A stretch of 7,084 bases of DNA from an uncultured Oscillospiraceae bacterium (GCA_900546895.1 UREO01000158.1:1-7084), one strand, 5' to 3'; numbered from the stretch's first letter, positions 1-5,610 are shown. Notes: generated from the sequence alone by a model not told the origin. Made by a program: numbers and translations.

Positions 1-118
1 CGGCCCGCTCGATAGCAATCCGGTTTTTTTCCCTTAAAGTGGCGCCGTTCATATATTTGGAAACCGTTGCGATGCTAAGGCCTGTTTCGCGGGCAATATC
101 TTTAATGGTTGAAGCCAT
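1..118 (-). CDS. LacI-family transcriptional regulator, N-terminal fragment (runs off left edge)
   Basis: Only the first 39 codons are present. They read MASTIKDIARETGLSIATVS, followed by KYMNGATLREKNRIAIERA, which is a typical LacI-type helix-turn-helix: IKDIA for helix 1, TGLSIATVS for the turn and recognition helix, then KYMNG. In this family the N-terminal domain binds a palindromic operator and the missing C-terminal domain binds a sugar or sugar phosphate. The ATG at 118-116 is supported by an AAGGAGG ribosome site about 4 bases upstream on the minus strand. The gene diverges from the aldose epimerase gene, and an AAAACGTTTC motif lies between its predicted promoter and start codon, so autorepression is likely (inference). 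It resembles the second LacI protein of this window: both have S-K-Y after the turn where S-R-V is common. The effector cannot be inferred because the sensing domain is outside the window. Confidence 0.93.
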   Translation of the reverse strand, partial: MASTIKDIARETGLSIATVSKYMNGATLREKNRIAIERA

Positions 119-131
119 AGTTCCTCCTTGT

Positions 132-141
132 GAAACGTTTT
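132..141. promoter_or_regulatory. Putative LacI-family operator, left copy
   Basis: The plus strand reads GAAACGTTTT, with a perfect 8-base palindrome AAACGTTT centred on CG at 136/137. A central CG flanked by A/T tracts is the usual operator core for LacI-family proteins, whose hinge leucine inserts at the central step. The site lies between the predicted minus-strand -10 box (161-156) and the ATG of the left repressor. The identical 10-mer recurs, inverted, at 311-320 in front of the epimerase gene. Binding by either LacI protein of this locus is inferred from position and shape only. Confidence 0.6.
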
Positions 142-155
142 TATTTTATCTTTTA

Positions 156-184
156 AAAATATCAGAAAAGGGTTGTCCTGTCAA
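156..184 (-). promoter_or_regulatory. Predicted sigma-A promoter of the left LacI gene
   Basis: Read on the minus strand, a perfect TTGACA (184-179) is followed after exactly 17 bases by TATTTT (161-156), which matches TATAAT at 4 of 6 positions. Transcription would begin near 149 and leave a leader of about 30 bases that contains the operator and the ribosome site. A TAAAAT at 148-143 is a better -10 hexamer but has no -35 at proper spacing. Confidence 0.55.
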
Positions 185-271
185 CCTGAGCGCGAAAATG
201 GACACGCGAGAATTGCGAAAGCCTTGTTCGCATCAGCGACGGGATTGCGGGTTCAAAATTGTTCGCACCGA

Positions 272-300
272 TTGACAATTCGGTAAATTAAAGGTAAAAT
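272..300 (+). promoter_or_regulatory. Strong sigma-A promoter of the epimerase-lacI operon
   Basis: A perfect -35 TTGACA (272-277) and a 5-of-6 -10 TAAAAT (295-300) are separated by the ideal 17 bases. The start site should fall near 307, giving a 5' leader of about 36 bases. The operator-like palindrome at 309-322 then overlaps or follows the start site, the usual place for repression by a LacI-family protein. The near-consensus elements suggest high unrepressed expression with no need for an activator. Confidence 0.8.
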
Positions 301-308
301 TAAAAAAT

Positions 309-322
309 TCAAAACGTTTCGA
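309..322. promoter_or_regulatory. Putative LacI-family operator, right copy
   Basis: TCAAAACGTTTCGA is a 14-base palindrome with six of seven base pairs matched (only 311 against 320 fails), centred on CG at 315/316. It contains the 10-mer AAAACGTTTC (311-320) that is repeated inverted at 132-141. It begins 8 bases after the -10 box of the epimerase promoter, so a bound repressor would block initiation or early elongation. It is not a good CcpA cre site, since several fixed positions of the cre consensus fail. Confidence 0.68.
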
Positions 323-342
323 CAATTAAGGAGTATTTTAAG

Positions 343-1227
343 ATGAAATATCAGTTAAAAAATGATGAAATAACCGTTGCATTTGACACGCTTGGAGGAC
401 AGCTGACTTCGATCCGGGACAATACCGGCACGGAATATCTGTGGCAGGGGGACAAGGCTTACTGGGGCGGCCAGGCCCCCGTGCTGTTCCCGATTGTGGG
501 AAGCCTGAGAAATAAAAAAGCGGTCATTGGCGGGGACAAAATCTGCAATATGGAGCGCCACGGAGTGGTGCGCAGAATGGAATTTGATCCGGAGGAAATT
601 ACCGGCGATTCCATCACGTTTTCGGTTTGTTCCAACGAAGAGACAAGGGCGAGATACCCCTATGACTTTCAGCTGAAGATCAAATATACAGTCAGCGGCC
701 GGGACATCACGACAAAATACATTGTGATTAACCAAAGCGGGACCGTGCTGCCTTTCCAGATTGGCGGACATCCGGCATTCAACTGTCCGCTCGGCGGGGA
801 AGAGCGCTTTGAAGATTATACGGTGGAATTTGAGCAGGAGGAAACGGCGGACTGCCCGACTTCCGTTCCTGAAACCGGGCTGGTGGACGTTGACAGGCGA
901 ACCCGTATACTGGACCATTCCAGAGCGATTCAATTGAAGCATGATCTGTTCAGGGTGGACGCGCTGATTTTTGACCGGCTCCGTTCAAAAAAAGCGAAGC
1001 TCTTTCATCCCGGGACCGGGAGAGGCGTTCAGATCACTTTCGCTGATTTTGAAAATTTGTTGGTCTGGTCCAGCGCAAACGGAGGCCCTTTTGTTGCGCT
1101 GGAGCCGTGGAACGGACTGTCTACCTGTAGCGACGAAAATGACGTGTTTGAGCAAAAACGCGGGGTTTGCCTCCTGCCGGAAGGACAGCAGACGACTTTT
1201 TCCTTTATGATCCGTATTTTGGGTTAA
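343..1227 (+). CDS. Aldose 1-epimerase family protein (LacX-type mutarotase)
   Basis: A cytoplasmic 294-residue protein of the galactose mutarotase (GalM-like) superfamily, LacX subgroup, which interconverts alpha and beta anomers of sugars. Family marks are visible in order: the N-terminal YWGGQAPVLFPIVG block (about residues 40-53), ERHGVVR (71-77, with His73 where GalM has its first catalytic histidine), GGHPAFNCPL (141-150, with the second catalytic histidine His143), and VALEPWNG (251-258, with Glu254 as the likely general base). The length fits the LacX subgroup and is shorter than classical GalM. The ATG at 343 has an AAGGAG site (328-333) 9 bases upstream and follows a near-consensus promoter. 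The gene is first in an operon with a LacI-type regulator that starts 35 bases after its stop. The substrate is not known; LacX-type proteins are often found in sugar operons and are poorly characterised. The family call is secure, the exact reaction is inferred. Confidence 0.9.
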   Translation: MKYQLKNDEITVAFDTLGGQLTSIRDNTGTEYLWQGDKAYWGGQAPVLFPIVGSLRNKKAVIGGDKICNMERHGVVRRMEFDPEEITGDSITFSVCSNEETRARYPYDFQLKIKYTVSGRDITTKYIVINQSGTVLPFQIGGHPAFNCPLGGEERFEDYTVEFEQEETADCPTSVPETGLVDVDRRTRILDHSRAIQLKHDLFRVDALIFDRLRSKKAKLFHPGTGRGVQITFADFENLLVWSSANGGPFVALEPWNGLSTCSDENDVFEQKRGVCLLPEGQQTTFSFMIRILG

Positions 1228-1262
1228 AATCACATATTTCTTCAGAGGGAGAGTCGGTAAGC

Positions 1263-2273
1263 GTGGCTGCAACCTATAAAGACATTCAAAGGCTGACGGG
1301 CCTGTCCCTTTCTACCATATCGAAGTATTTTAACGGCGGCAATGTGCTTGACGAAAACAGGAAAGCGATTGAACGTGCCGCGGCAGGCCTGAAATTCCGC
1401 ATGAACGATTATGCGCGCGGTCTGAAAAGCAGGCGCTCCAAAACAATCGGCATCCTGATCCCGGAGCTGAGCAGCACCTTTCACACTTCTATTATCACCG
1501 ACGTGGAAGATATTTTGCGCCGGAACGGATACGGAACCATTGTGTGTGACAGCCGCCTCGACAAGCAGGTGGAAAGGGAAGCGCTTGCATTTTTGCTTGG
1601 AAAAATGGTAGACGGCATTATTGCCATCCCGTTTGATAAGACCGGCGAGTTCCTAAAGCTTGCGGGCGATCGCAATGTTCCGGTTGTGCTGATTGACCGG
1701 CTTGCGACGGATTATAGGACAGACGCAGTAATCGTGGACAATTTTGGCGCGGCGGAAATGGCGGCCCGGGAATTTGTGGAAAACGGCCACCAGCGGATTG
1801 CCATGCTGTGCGGGCCGGAAGGAATATTCACTATGAAATCCCGGATGGAAGGCTTTCAAAAAGCGCTGCTGAAAAACCATGTGAAATTGAATTCAGAGTA
1901 TTTTATCAGTGAGGAAATGACGATCGGCGGGGGCCATGAAGGGGTTGGCAGACTGCTGCGGCTTCAAGATCCGCCCACCGCGTTGTTTTGTGCAAACTAT
2001 GAAATCACGCTCGGCGCGATCATAGCGCTTCATGAAGCGGCGGTGAAAATCCCCGACGATCTTTCAGTGATCGGATTCGACAATATCTTGCTGGCAAAGG
2101 TGATTCAGCCGAGCCTTACGATGATTGTACAGCCAATGCGCGAAATTGCGGAAAACGCTGCGCGGATGATGCTGGACCGCTTGGAATCGGAGAAAATCGG
2201 GGGCATCAAAATCATTGAGCTGAGTGCAGGAATCACAAGGGGACAGTCTGTCCGCAAATTGCAGCTGACCTAA
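1263..2273 (+). CDS. LacI-family transcriptional regulator, full length, GTG start
   Basis: A 336-residue sugar-responsive DNA-binding repressor. The N-terminus (AATYKDIQRLTGLSLSTIS, then KYFNGG) aligns without gaps to the left repressor from its second residue, which fixes the start at the GTG at 1263. A longer reading from ATG 1167 would lie inside the epimerase gene and add 32 unrelated residues. A weak AGGGAG (1246-1251) serves as ribosome site. Domains: helix-turn-helix (about 3-26), hinge helix NDYARGLKSRR (48-58) with the leucine expected to enter the central CG step, then a two-lobe periplasmic-binding-protein-like sensor from KTIGILIPE (60-68) to the end. Typical family blocks follow: VVLIDR, ENGHQRIAMLCGP, PPTALFCAN, IPDDLSVIGFDNI and QPSLTMIVQP. 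No Walker or kinase motif is present. It is the second gene of the epimerase operon and is probably expressed with it, which would give autoregulation through the operator at 309-322. The effector is unknown. Confidence 0.93.
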   Translation: MAATYKDIQRLTGLSLSTISKYFNGGNVLDENRKAIERAAAGLKFRMNDYARGLKSRRSKTIGILIPELSSTFHTSIITDVEDILRRNGYGTIVCDSRLDKQVEREALAFLLGKMVDGIIAIPFDKTGEFLKLAGDRNVPVVLIDRLATDYRTDAVIVDNFGAAEMAAREFVENGHQRIAMLCGPEGIFTMKSRMEGFQKALLKNHVKLNSEYFISEEMTIGGGHEGVGRLLRLQDPPTALFCANYEITLGAIIALHEAAVKIPDDLSVIGFDNILLAKVIQPSLTMIVQPMREIAENAARMMLDRLESEKIGGIKIIELSAGITRGQSVRKLQLT

Positions 2274-2312
2274 ACAGAGAACGGTTTCGGTAATTATCGG
2301 GCTGTCAGTTTT

Positions 2313-2346
2313 AAGACAAAGTATTAAAAAGTACTTTGTCTTTTTT
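2313..2346 (+). terminator. Rho-independent terminator of the epimerase-lacI operon
   Basis: A perfect 11-base-pair stem (2313-2323 with 2332-2342) closes an 8-base A-rich loop and runs into six T residues (2341-2346). It starts 40 bases after the lacI stop codon. There is no T tract on the opposite strand, so it should work only for plus-strand transcripts. Confidence 0.9.
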
Positions 2347-2348
2347 GG

Positions 2349-2461
2349 CTTTCAGGAAGAGGGAACGGGCAGCGGCGGTTTTGAGACAAAACGCAGACTT
2401 GTCGCAAAATCGACGGGTGCTTCGGCGGAGTCGTTGTGCCCTGAAAGAAAGCAATGGCTTT
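2349..2461. other. Gene-free segment with nested inverted repeats
   Basis: No credible coding region is seen here. CTTTCAGG (2349-2356) pairs exactly with CCTGAAAG (2440-2447). Inside lie GTTTT/AAAAC (2378-2382 with 2388-2392) and an interrupted arm (2404-2414 with 2430-2439) capped by a C(TTCG)G tetraloop at 2420-2425. The 3' neighbour is a small AAAGC-AATG-GCTTT hairpin (2448-2461). A further 8-base inverted match, AGCGGCGG (2371-2378) with CCGCCGCT (2481-2488), competes with this fold. The segment follows the operon terminator and precedes the kinase promoter. It could be a small structured RNA, a palindromic repeat element or chance pairing. No function is claimed. Confidence 0.3.
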
Positions 2462-2524
2462 GAAGGGGCGATAAAAGCCGCCGCCGCTTTGGTATTCCGA
2501 AAGTTCCGTTAAAGAGATTTCACA

Positions 2525-2554
2525 TTGCTTCTGTATGCGATTATGTGCTACAAT
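2525..2554 (+). promoter_or_regulatory. Predicted promoter of the kinase-lipoprotein operon
   Basis: TTGCTT (2525-2530) lies 18 bases upstream of TACAAT (2549-2554), a 5-of-6 -10 box preceded by TGC (2546-2548), so it is an extended -10 promoter. Transcription would begin near 2561, about 22 bases before the kinase ATG at 2583. This placement argues against the in-frame upstream ATG at 2535, which would not be on the transcript. No GAAACG-type operator is seen here, so this operon may be constitutive or controlled differently. Confidence 0.65.
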
Positions 2555-2582
2555 GCAAATGCCGAGGAGAGGAGGACACCGG

Positions 2583-4325
2583 ATGGTTCGTTTTTTTGAG
2601 CGCCTAAGGAAAATGGCGGAAAGAAATTTAAAATGGAACAGCCTTCTGATGATGATAGCTCTGGCGACTACCGCAATTGCCGTAACTGCCGTACTCGCTA
2701 TTACCGCGGTTATGAATCAGCGGTATGACCGGTCGATCGATGAAACGACCCAGCGGAACAACACGCAGATTGTGGAAAACGTGGGGAAAAGCATCGACGG
2801 CTATCTGGACGAAATGGTCGGCGTTTCGGATTCCCTCTCCAGCCTGCTTCAGGAGAACGGCGGGGTGTCTGAAAGCGTGCTCCGCAACTATCATTTTATC
2901 CTCCGCAACGACATCAATACCATTGCGGCTTTCGACCAGAATGGGCGCTTACTGCTGAAGACCAATCAAAAATCGTTTAAAAATGCCGGGCAGATCGTCT
3001 CGCAGGAATGGTTCCGCAGCGTACCGCCGGGCAGCCGCAATTACAATATTTCGGCGCCGCACGTGCAGTCGCTTTATCAGGGGGAATATCCGTGGGTTCT
3101 CTCCTTAAGCAAAGGCTTCAGCTGGGTGGAAAACGGAAAAAGCCTTTCCGGCGTCATTCTGGTAGACATGAATTTTAAAAATATTGAAGAGCTTTGCTCC
3201 AATGAACTGGGGCAAAATGGCTATATTTATATTTTGGGCGGAGACGACGACCTGATCTATCATCCCAAACAGCAGATGATTTACTACGGCATCCATGACG
3301 ACATCATCCCCCAGACGGTTTCGTTCGGTCCGGGCAATACTGTGATTGAAGTGGACGGAATACGGATGTCGGTGTGTGTTAAAGAGCTGGAAAACACAAA
3401 TTGGCGTATTGTGGGGGTCAGTCCGCTTAACGGGCTGTTTGCCTACGACAATGAAATCAAGAGCTATATTACGCTGATTGTCATAGGAATGGCTTTCCTG
3501 ATCAGTATCCTTTCTATTATTGTATCTTTTCTGATCGACCGGCCGATCCGGCGGTTAATTAAATTGATGGAAAAGGTCGAGGACGGCGAACTGAACGCTT
3601 TTGCGATGGCAAACGGCGTTTATGAGGTTCAGGAGCTTTCCCGGTCGTTCAATAACATGGTTTATAAAATCAAACAGCTGATGATTGAAATATTGGAGGA
3701 GCAAAAGCAGCTGCGAAAAAGTGAAATGAAAACGCTGCACGCACAGATCAATCCGCATTTTTTGTATAATACGTTGGATTCGATTGTCTGGATGGCCGAA
3801 AGCGGGGACAACGCGAATGTGGTCAAGATGATTTCGGCCCTTTCCCAGTTTTTCCGCCTGTCCCTGAGCGGGGGCCGCGATACCATCACCGTGGAGGAAG
3901 AATTAAAACACGCTGAAAACTATCTCATAATTCAGAAAATGCGCTACAGCGACCAGTTTAACTATGAAATTCGGGCCGATGAGGACGTCCTTCAGTGCCA
4001 GACGCTGAAAATCGTATTGCAGCCGATCGTGGAAAACTCCATTTTGCATGGCGTGGGGGACCTTCCGTATCCCGGGGAAATTACTATTCAGGCCATGTGC
4101 TGTGACGACATGCTGCTCTTTCAGGTGACGGACAACGGATTCGGTATTGAGCCCGAGAAATTGGCACGGATATTGGAAATCCAGCCACAGAACAAGTCGG
4201 GAATCGGGATCAGAAATGTCAACAGCAGAATTCAGCTGCTTTATGGCAGCCGGTACGGGCTGCAGTACGAAAGCGAGCTTGACCGGGGAACGACGGTTAC
4301 CATCCGTCTTCCCTATAGGAAGTGA
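2583..4325 (+). CDS. Membrane sensor histidine kinase, YesM/LytS type (dCache-HAMP-His_kinase-HATPase)
   Basis: A 580-residue two-component sensor kinase. The start at ATG 2583 has a GGAGG (2571-2575) 7 bases upstream. Regions in order: a short basic cytoplasmic tail, transmembrane helix 1 (about 20-43), an extracytoplasmic dCache-like sensor (about 45-290), helix 2 (about 295-317), a HAMP linker (about 318-370), then a His_kinase-type phosphoacceptor block, AQINPHFLYNTLDS, with His392 as the phosphorylated residue. The ATPase domain shows LQPIVENSILHG (479-490, N box with Asn485), DNGFG (517-521) and SGIGIRNV (539-546). The QINPHFLYNTLD signature defines the YesM/LytS family, whose usual partner is a YesN-type AraC/response-regulator protein. 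None is adjacent. The next gene, 9 bases downstream, is a sugar-binding lipoprotein. This matches kinases such as LytS of the xylose-sensing XylFII-LytS pair and AraS of AraPST, which sense sugar through a bound lipoprotein. The sugar-sensing role is inferred from context. Confidence 0.93.
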   Translation: MVRFFERLRKMAERNLKWNSLLMMIALATTAIAVTAVLAITAVMNQRYDRSIDETTQRNNTQIVENVGKSIDGYLDEMVGVSDSLSSLLQENGGVSESVLRNYHFILRNDINTIAAFDQNGRLLLKTNQKSFKNAGQIVSQEWFRSVPPGSRNYNISAPHVQSLYQGEYPWVLSLSKGFSWVENGKSLSGVILVDMNFKNIEELCSNELGQNGYIYILGGDDDLIYHPKQQMIYYGIHDDIIPQTVSFGPGNTVIEVDGIRMSVCVKELENTNWRIVGVSPLNGLFAYDNEIKSYITLIVIGMAFLISILSIIVSFLIDRPIRRLIKLMEKVEDGELNAFAMANGVYEVQELSRSFNNMVYKIKQLMIEILEEQKQLRKSEMKTLHAQINPHFLYNTLDSIVWMAESGDNANVVKMISALSQFFRLSLSGGRDTITVEEELKHAENYLIIQKMRYSDQFNYEIRADEDVLQCQTLKIVLQPIVENSILHGVGDLPYPGEITIQAMCCDDMLLFQVTDNGFGIEPEKLARILEIQPQNKSGIGIRNVNSRIQLLYGSRYGLQYESELDRGTTVTIRLPYRK

Positions 4326-4334
4326 GGTGGCGAT

Positions 4335-5279
4335 ATGAAAAGAATGGCAGCCGTTGTCACAGCCTTGGCGCTGATTCTGTCCCTGTGTTCCTGCTCTCCG
4401 GCAAAAAAGACATACAAGGTGGACCTTATTATTAAATCGGTGGATTCGGATTTTTGGAAAAGTGTTTATGAGGGAGCGCTTGCGGCGGGAGGAAAATATA
4501 ATCTGGACATCAATTTTATGGGGCCGAAGGAAGAAAAGGATTACCGGCAGCAGGTTGGCTATTTGGAGCAGGCTATCCGGAACAGGCCGGACGCGATTGT
4601 TCTGGCCGCGGGGGATTACAATGGAATGTCCGGACCGATGGAAAGGGCAGTGGCAAGCGGAATCCCCGTTATATTGATTGATTCTTCGGTGAGCAGCCGG
4701 AAATGGGTCGCTTCCATATCGACCGATAATTACAACGCGGGAAAAACCCTTGCACAGGAAATGGTTCGCCGCCTTCCCCAATATACCAAAATTGGAGTGA
4801 TAGGTTTTGTGAAAAATGCTTCTCCGGGAATTGAAAGGGAAAAGGGCTTCGTGGAATATATTAAAAATTCGTCGACACTGAAAATTGTCGATACGGTTTA
4901 TTGTGATTCCAATTTCGATATCGCGCAGGGACAGACGGAGCAGATGCTGAGAGATCACCCCGAAATCACTGCGCTTGCCGGACTGAACGCACAGTCCGCG
5001 ACCGGAGCTGCCCGCGCACTGGACGCGCTAAAAAACGACAAGGTTTTTCTGGGCGGGATTGACTGTACGGTGGAAGAGGCGGACTATATGGACCGCGGCA
5101 TTCTCAGCGTTGCCGTGCTGCAAAATCCGTACATGATGGGGTATTACAGTATGGAAACGGTTTCCAAAGTGCTGAATAAAAAGCCCTATGAACGTAATTT
5201 TTACACAGAGGTATGCGTGGTGGATAAAAACAATATGTTTTCCAAGCAAAACGAGCAGCTTATTTTTCCGTTTGAGTAG
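4335..5279 (+). CDS. Sugar-binding lipoprotein (Peripla_BP_4 / RbsB-XylF-like), kinase-linked
   Basis: A 314-residue extracytoplasmic lipoprotein. The N-terminus is a short basic start, a hydrophobic helix (about 5-17) and a lipobox LCSC with Cys20 as the lipidated residue. The mature part begins YKVDLIIKSVDSDFWKSVYE and carries the RbsB-like pattern: a first lobe ending near DAIVLAAGDY, the crossover VILIDSS and STDNYNAG, then a second lobe with KIGVIGF, GIEREKGFVEYI, ALAGLNAQSATGAARAL and VFLGGIDC. The ATG at 4335 follows the kinase stop by 9 bases. Its GAGGTG ribosome site overlaps that stop codon, so translation is probably coupled. The gene is cut off from the ABC ATPase gene by a probable terminator and about 330 bases. 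This suggests it serves chiefly as a ligand sensor for the kinase, as in XylFII-LytS, but a dual role as transport binding protein cannot be excluded. The ligand is unknown; a pentose or hexose is likely. Confidence 0.88.
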   Translation: MKRMAAVVTALALILSLCSCSPAKKTYKVDLIIKSVDSDFWKSVYEGALAAGGKYNLDINFMGPKEEKDYRQQVGYLEQAIRNRPDAIVLAAGDYNGMSGPMERAVASGIPVILIDSSVSSRKWVASISTDNYNAGKTLAQEMVRRLPQYTKIGVIGFVKNASPGIEREKGFVEYIKNSSTLKIVDTVYCDSNFDIAQGQTEQMLRDHPEITALAGLNAQSATGAARALDALKNDKVFLGGIDCTVEEADYMDRGILSVAVLQNPYMMGYYSMETVSKVLNKKPYERNFYTEVCVVDKNNMFSKQNEQLIFPFE

Positions 5280-5330
5280 AAGCGGTACGGCGGCTTCGCT
5301 TTCAACAGACTTTTCATAGAAAAAGTATAT

Positions 5331-5340
5331 CGTTTCGACA
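5331..5340. promoter_or_regulatory. Possible operator half-site repeat
   Basis: CGTTTCGACA here is identical to 315-324, which includes the right half of the epimerase operator and its flank. The opposite half is not symmetric, so this is at best a half-site. It lies 52 bases after the lipoprotein stop and upstream of the terminator, so it may be a relic or chance. Confidence 0.25.
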
Positions 5341-5372
5341 TATTTCCCGGCAGCAGCGGCCGCCACAGTAAA

Positions 5373-5400
5373 AAATCCCCCGGACAGTTCCGAGGGATTT
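5373..5400 (+). terminator. Probable rho-independent terminator after the kinase-lipoprotein operon
   Basis: A 12-base-pair stem with one C-A mismatch (5373-5384 with 5389-5400) closes a CAGT loop. The stem ends in ATTT and is followed by CTATT, a modest U-rich tail for plus-strand transcripts. On the minus strand the same hairpin is followed by an unbroken run of six T, so it could act in both directions. It lies about 94 bases after the lipoprotein stop codon. Confidence 0.65.
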
Positions 5401-5401
5401 C

Positions 5402-5449
5402 TATTAAGCTTTAATATTGACTAGAAAAAATCAACGTTAAAACTTAATA
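5402..5449. repeat. Long AT-rich imperfect inverted repeat upstream of the ABC gene
   Basis: Positions 5402-5420 pair with 5431-5449 around a 10-base loop. The outer 13 pairs contain one mismatch (5409/5442), then come one G-T pair, one mismatch and four perfect pairs. An alternative exact pairing, TGACTA (5418-5423) with TAGTCA (5451-5456), uses part of the same left arm and abuts seven T residues (5457-5463). It may be a palindromic regulator site or a transcript-level switch. No known riboswitch fold was recognised. Confidence 0.45.
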
Positions 5450-5474
5450 ATAGTCATTTTTTTAAACATTACAG

Positions 5475-5515
5475 TTGTTTTTTACATTCCGTTTCTTTAA
5501 ATAATTTGGTAGTAT
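5475..5515 (+). promoter_or_regulatory. Tentative promoter of the ABC transporter operon
   Basis: The best downstream element is TGG TAGTAT (5507-5515), an extended -10 with 4 of 6 matches, but no good -35 lies 16-18 bases upstream. TTTACA (5481-5486) is 23 bases away. An alternative is TTGTTT (5475-5480) with AATAAT (5500-5505) at 19 bases. The weak -35 would suit an activator-dependent promoter, as expected for control by a YesN/AraC-type regulator, but the exact boxes are uncertain. Confidence 0.3.
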
Positions 5516-5527
5516 GGATGCATGAAA

Positions 5528-5541
5528 GTGAAACGGTTCGC
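5528..5541. promoter_or_regulatory. Candidate LacI-family operator in the ABC promoter region
   Basis: GTGAAACGGTTCGC is a pseudo-palindrome (five of seven positions) centred on CG at 5534/5535. Its first eight bases, GTGAAACG, are identical to 130-137 at the left operator. It lies just downstream of the tentative -10 box at 5510-5515, mirroring the operator positions of the divergent promoters. Binding by one of the two LacI proteins is inferred. Confidence 0.4.
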
Positions 5542-5579
5542 TTCTATTTGGCAAAACACGCCGGAAAAAGAAGCCGTTT
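5531..5579 (+). other. Possible leader hairpin ahead of the ABC ATPase gene
   Basis: AAACGG plus CTTC (5531-5536 and 5541-5544) pair with GAAGCCGTTT (5570-5579), leaving the four bases TTCG bulged. A short GGC/GCC stem (5550-5552 with 5560-5562) fits inside the loop. It ends about 20 bases before the ribosome site and has no proper T tail, so it is not a standard terminator. It overlaps the candidate operator at 5528-5541, so the symmetry may reflect protein binding instead. Confidence 0.3.
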
Positions 5580-5610
5580 TCGTTTTCGCAGAAGGGACGG
5601 AGGTGTGCAA

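Noticed and set aside
39..275. Plus-strand 78-codon reading frame over the divergent control region
   Set aside because: It overlaps the left LacI gene in antisense and runs through the predicted promoters and an operator; its product resembles nothing known.
309..322. CcpA cre (catabolite repression) site
   Set aside because: Several fixed positions of the cre consensus fail (second base, and the W and C before the final A); the match to the second local operator is better.
2535..2582. In-frame upstream ATG that would lengthen the kinase by 16 residues
   Set aside because: It lies within the predicted promoter, upstream of the -10 box at 2549-2554, and lacks a ribosome site, while ATG 2583 has an ideal one.
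3903..4958. Minus-strand open reading frame (351 codons) across the kinase-lipoprotein junction
   Set aside because: It is antisense to two clearly functional genes and shows no family motif; its composition is that of a reverse-strand shadow.
5153..5165. GGAAAC-G-GTTTCC palindrome with a GAAACG core
   Set aside because: It lies inside the lipoprotein coding region encoding ordinary conserved-looking residues, has an odd-length centre unlike the CG-centred operators, and is probably chance.
5280..5610. Known riboswitch or T-box ahead of the ABC gene
   Set aside because: I could not find conserved core elements of any known class; only simple hairpins are visible.
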